From Victivallales bacterium (lineage in GTDB: Bacteria; Verrucomicrobiota; Lentisphaeria; Oligosphaerales; Oligosphaeraceae), in NCBI GenBank assembly GCA_017548425.1, contig JAFZAB010000035.1, positions 1-33,949 of the forward strand: a stretch of DNA of 33,949 nucleotides, written 5' to 3'. Made by a program: the position numbers and the translations under genes. Position 1 is the first letter of the stretch, and the number at the start of each line of letters is the position of its first letter. Of the stretch, positions 32,169 to 33,949 are shown piece by piece. The notes under the pieces were generated by a model. It was not told the origin of the DNA. It did not search any database and saw nothing but the letters and a program-made list of their open reading frames with translations.

Positions 32169-33035
32169 ATGATTTTCCTGCAAGATTTCATTGAATTCGA
32201 CTATTTGAAGCGGTCGCTTCTCGCCATCCTTCTGGCCTCCATTGCCAGCGGCATCGTCGGCGGCTATGTCGTCGCCAGACGGCAGAGCTATCTCATCGGA
32301 GCCGTCTCCCATTCGCTGCTCGGCGGCATCGGGCTGGCGCGCTATCTGCAAATCGCCCATGGACTGTCGTGGTTTTCCACGATTCTCGGAGCGTTGTTTG
32401 CGGCCGTCCTTTCCGCCATCGCCATCAGCACGTTGACGTTGAAGAACCGCATGCGGCAGGACACTGTTTTGAGCGCCATCTGGACGCTTGGCGTCGCCAT
32501 CGGCGTCTCCTTCATCGCCATCACGCCAGGCTATTCGGAGGATTTGACAAGCTATCTTTTCGGCAGCATCCTGCTGGTTTCCAAGGCGGACATCGCCGTC
32601 ATGGCCGTCATGACAATCGCCATCGTTGTCACCGTCCTGCTTTTCCGCAACCGTTTTCTGACGCTTTGCTTCAATGAAGAGACGCTCGCCCTGCGCGGCG
32701 TTTCCGCCGCTTGGACGTCCTTCGTGCTTCATCTGCTCATCGCCCTGACGGTTGTTCTGCTTGCACAAGTCGTTGGCATTGTGCTAGTTCTTGTTTTGCT
32801 CGTCATTCCGGCCGCGACGACCGCGCAATTTGCGAAACGAATCTCGCAAGTCATGTTGTGGGGAGCCATTTTCTGCCTGCTCACCTGCACAGGAGGCCTT
32901 GTCGCCAGCTATGAAGCGGACTGGCCCGTAGGCGCCACCATCGTCGAACTCGCCGTCGCCGCCTATCTTGTCTGCGCCGCCATCGTCGCCATCCGCGACA
33001 AGACAAGAAAAACCCATGAAAATGCTGAATGCTGA
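32169..33035 (+). CDS. Zn/Mn-type ABC transporter permease (ABC-3 family)
   Basis: The 288-residue protein has about eight hydrophobic helices and the ABC-3 features: the LLASIASGIVGGYVVARRQSYLIGAVSHSLLGG region near the start and the VGIVLVLVLLVIPAATTAQF stretch in the second half. It forms the membrane channel for the ATPase encoded immediately upstream. It starts at 32169 without an obvious Shine-Dalgarno sequence. The gene ends inside a run of ATGCTTA-type repeats, so the last residues (THENAEC) may not be ancestral. Confidence 0.9.
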   Translation: MIFLQDFIEFDYLKRSLLAILLASIASGIVGGYVVARRQSYLIGAVSHSLLGGIGLARYLQIAHGLSWFSTILGALFAAVLSAIAISTLTLKNRMRQDTVLSAIWTLGVAIGVSFIAITPGYSEDLTSYLFGSILLVSKADIAVMAVMTIAIVVTVLLFRNRFLTLCFNEETLALRGVSAAWTSFVLHLLIALTVVLLAQVVGIVLVLVLLVIPAATTAQFAKRISQVMLWGAIFCLLTCTGGLVASYEADWPVGATIVELAVAAYLVCAAIVAIRDKTRKTHENAEC

Positions 33036-33433
33036 ATGCTTAATGCTTAATGCTTAATGCTTAACGCTTAATGATTTTTCTTGTTTTTCATCTGTTCCGC
33101 AAAGCGCTTTTACAACCACCGGAACAGACATACCATGGACTTCAAGCTTCCGCATGACGTTGTTAGCACTTGCGCGAAGCGTGACGAACCGCCGAGCAGA
33201 CGGAGGCCTTCCAGATTCTTCCCCACTTAAGTTTCTCTTACTGGCAACAACCTCTTAAGAACGATGGCCGACGTCTGCGAGGCACTCTGTTTCTTCCGTG
33301 TATTCAGTGGACTGCAAAAAATTCGTGTTCATTCGTGCCCATTCGTGGTTCCTTATGACTTGCGATTATGGCTTTTTCCATTACATTATGGTGATTTTCT
33401 TTTCCTTAATTATATAATAAGCCTTTTACAACC
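33014..33433. repeat. ATGCTTA heptamer array and otherwise unassigned 370-bp gap
   Basis: From the end of the permease gene, about seven copies of ATGCTGA/ATGCTTA run to about 33072. Then follow a CTGTTCCG...CGGAACAG stem (33092-33099, 33120-33127) enclosing the palindrome AAAGCGCTTT, and an ATTCGTGTTC/ATTCGTGCCC/ATTCGTGGTTCC nonamer-type run at about 33318-33350. A 31-codon frame at about 33135 has no recognisable product. I see no convincing gene here. Confidence 0.6.
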
Positions 33434-33949
33434 ATGAAAAAAATTCTCCTTCTTCTTCTAATCGCCGTCCTCCCGCTCACCGCCGACCAAATCAAACTGA
33501 AAAACGGCAAAACCTACGAAGGGAAGGCCAAAATCAATAACAACAACGTCACGATCATCGTCGGCGAGAATCTCTTCCAATTCAACAAGAACGAAATCGC
33601 CGAAATCAATGGCGAAAAAATCATTCCAGCGGCGAATCCGACCATCCGCATCGCCACGTCTGAAGGCGACATGATTGTTGAATTATACGAAGACGAAGTG
33701 CCCAACACCGTCGCCAACATCATAACCCTCGCGGAATCAGGCTTCTACAGAGGCATGAAATTCCACCGTATCCTCAAGGGCTTCATGGCGCAGGGCGGCT
33801 GCCCCTACTCCAAAGGCAATCTGACGGGCGGACAGCCTGGCACAGGCGGCCCCGGCTATTCATTCAATGACGAATTCTCGCCGAAGCTCAAACACACGGG
33901 CCGCGGCATCCTCTCCATGGCCAATTCCGGCGCCAACACCAACGGCTCC
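33434..33949 (+). CDS. Exported cyclophilin-type peptidyl-prolyl isomerase (5' part)
   Basis: The first 172 residues are inside the window and the gene runs off the right edge. Residues 1-17 are a signal peptide (KKILLLLLIAVLPLTA). Residues 18-70 are a short beta-rich segment (IKLKNGKTYEGKAKI, VGENLFQFNKNEIAEING) like those in exported proteins with a small N-terminal SH3-like part. From about 73 a cyclophilin domain begins: TSEGDMIVELYEDEVPNTVANI, then GMKFHRILKGFMAQGG with the catalytic-site Arg/Phe region, and the GGPGYSFNDEFSPKLKHTGRGILSMANSG loop. It probably assists folding in the periplasm. No Shine-Dalgarno sequence is visible. Confidence 0.92.
   Translation, partial: MKKILLLLLIAVLPLTADQIKLKNGKTYEGKAKINNNNVTIIVGENLFQFNKNEIAEINGEKIIPAANPTIRIATSEGDMIVELYEDEVPNTVANIITLAESGFYRGMKFHRILKGFMAQGGCPYSKGNLTGGQPGTGGPGYSFNDEFSPKLKHTGRGILSMANSGANTNGS

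Overview
The window is about 34 kb of densely packed bacterial chromosome of moderate-to-high GC content. It probably comes from the PVC superphylum, most likely Lentisphaerota (Victivallales/Kiritimatiellae-like). The taxonomic clues are a large-family pseudopilin with a [26 protein letters not shown] start and an H-X9-DG tail, a Minf_1886-type protein known from Verrucomicrobia/Planctomycetes, an exosortase/EpsI locus, and a DUF4838 protein. This placement is inference. No rRNA or tRNA is present to confirm it.

Region 1 (1-8815) starts with the end of prmC. It continues with a three-domain acyltransferase/carrier protein/acyl-activating enzyme, a PSP1-family Fe-S-type protein with an Asn/Gln-rich tail, an O-antigen-ligase/Wzy-like membrane protein translationally coupled to gmk, a stand-alone coaC, and a minus-strand kamA-type radical SAM aminomutase.

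Region 2 (8816-14547) is a protein-quality-control block (tig, clpP, clpX). It is followed by a periplasmic amidase, a HIT protein overlapping a Minf_1886 protein by one base, and a bidirectional terminator.

Region 3 (14548-20094) holds a secreted DUF192 protein facing away from a three-gene exosortase locus. That locus comprises a membrane-anchored TPR protein, the exosortase with its Cys/Arg/His triad, and a second membrane protein whose N-terminal half looks like a catalytically dead exosortase fused to an EpsI-like domain.

Region 4 (20095-27800) looks like glycan use. It holds a 1219-residue secreted GH101/GH129-like protein, a pair of amidohydrolase-2 paralogues (one lacking every metal ligand, one intact), a highly structured pseudopilin transcription unit, and a short DUF4838 protein. 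It ends in a 130-bp MITE/REPIN-like element.

Region 5 (27811-33949) has transketolase and prfB on the minus strand. prfB carries a textbook +1 programmed frameshift site, and the shadow frames hide its true start. A zinc/manganese-type ABC transporter pair (ATPase, permease) and the start of an exported cyclophilin follow on the plus strand.

Nearly every non-coding gap contains short tandem repeats of 7-12 bp (AGCTTAA, GCCATAA, ATGCTTA, GTCCCTTTY, CCTCCTAG, ATCCAGTAA and others) or larger palindromic repeats. This is the most pervasive unexplained structure in the window. The best candidates for under-described biology are the TPR-exosortase-'dead exosortase/EpsI' operon, the active/inactive amidohydrolase pair beside the large glycosidase-like protein, and the acyltransferase-ACP-ligase fusion.
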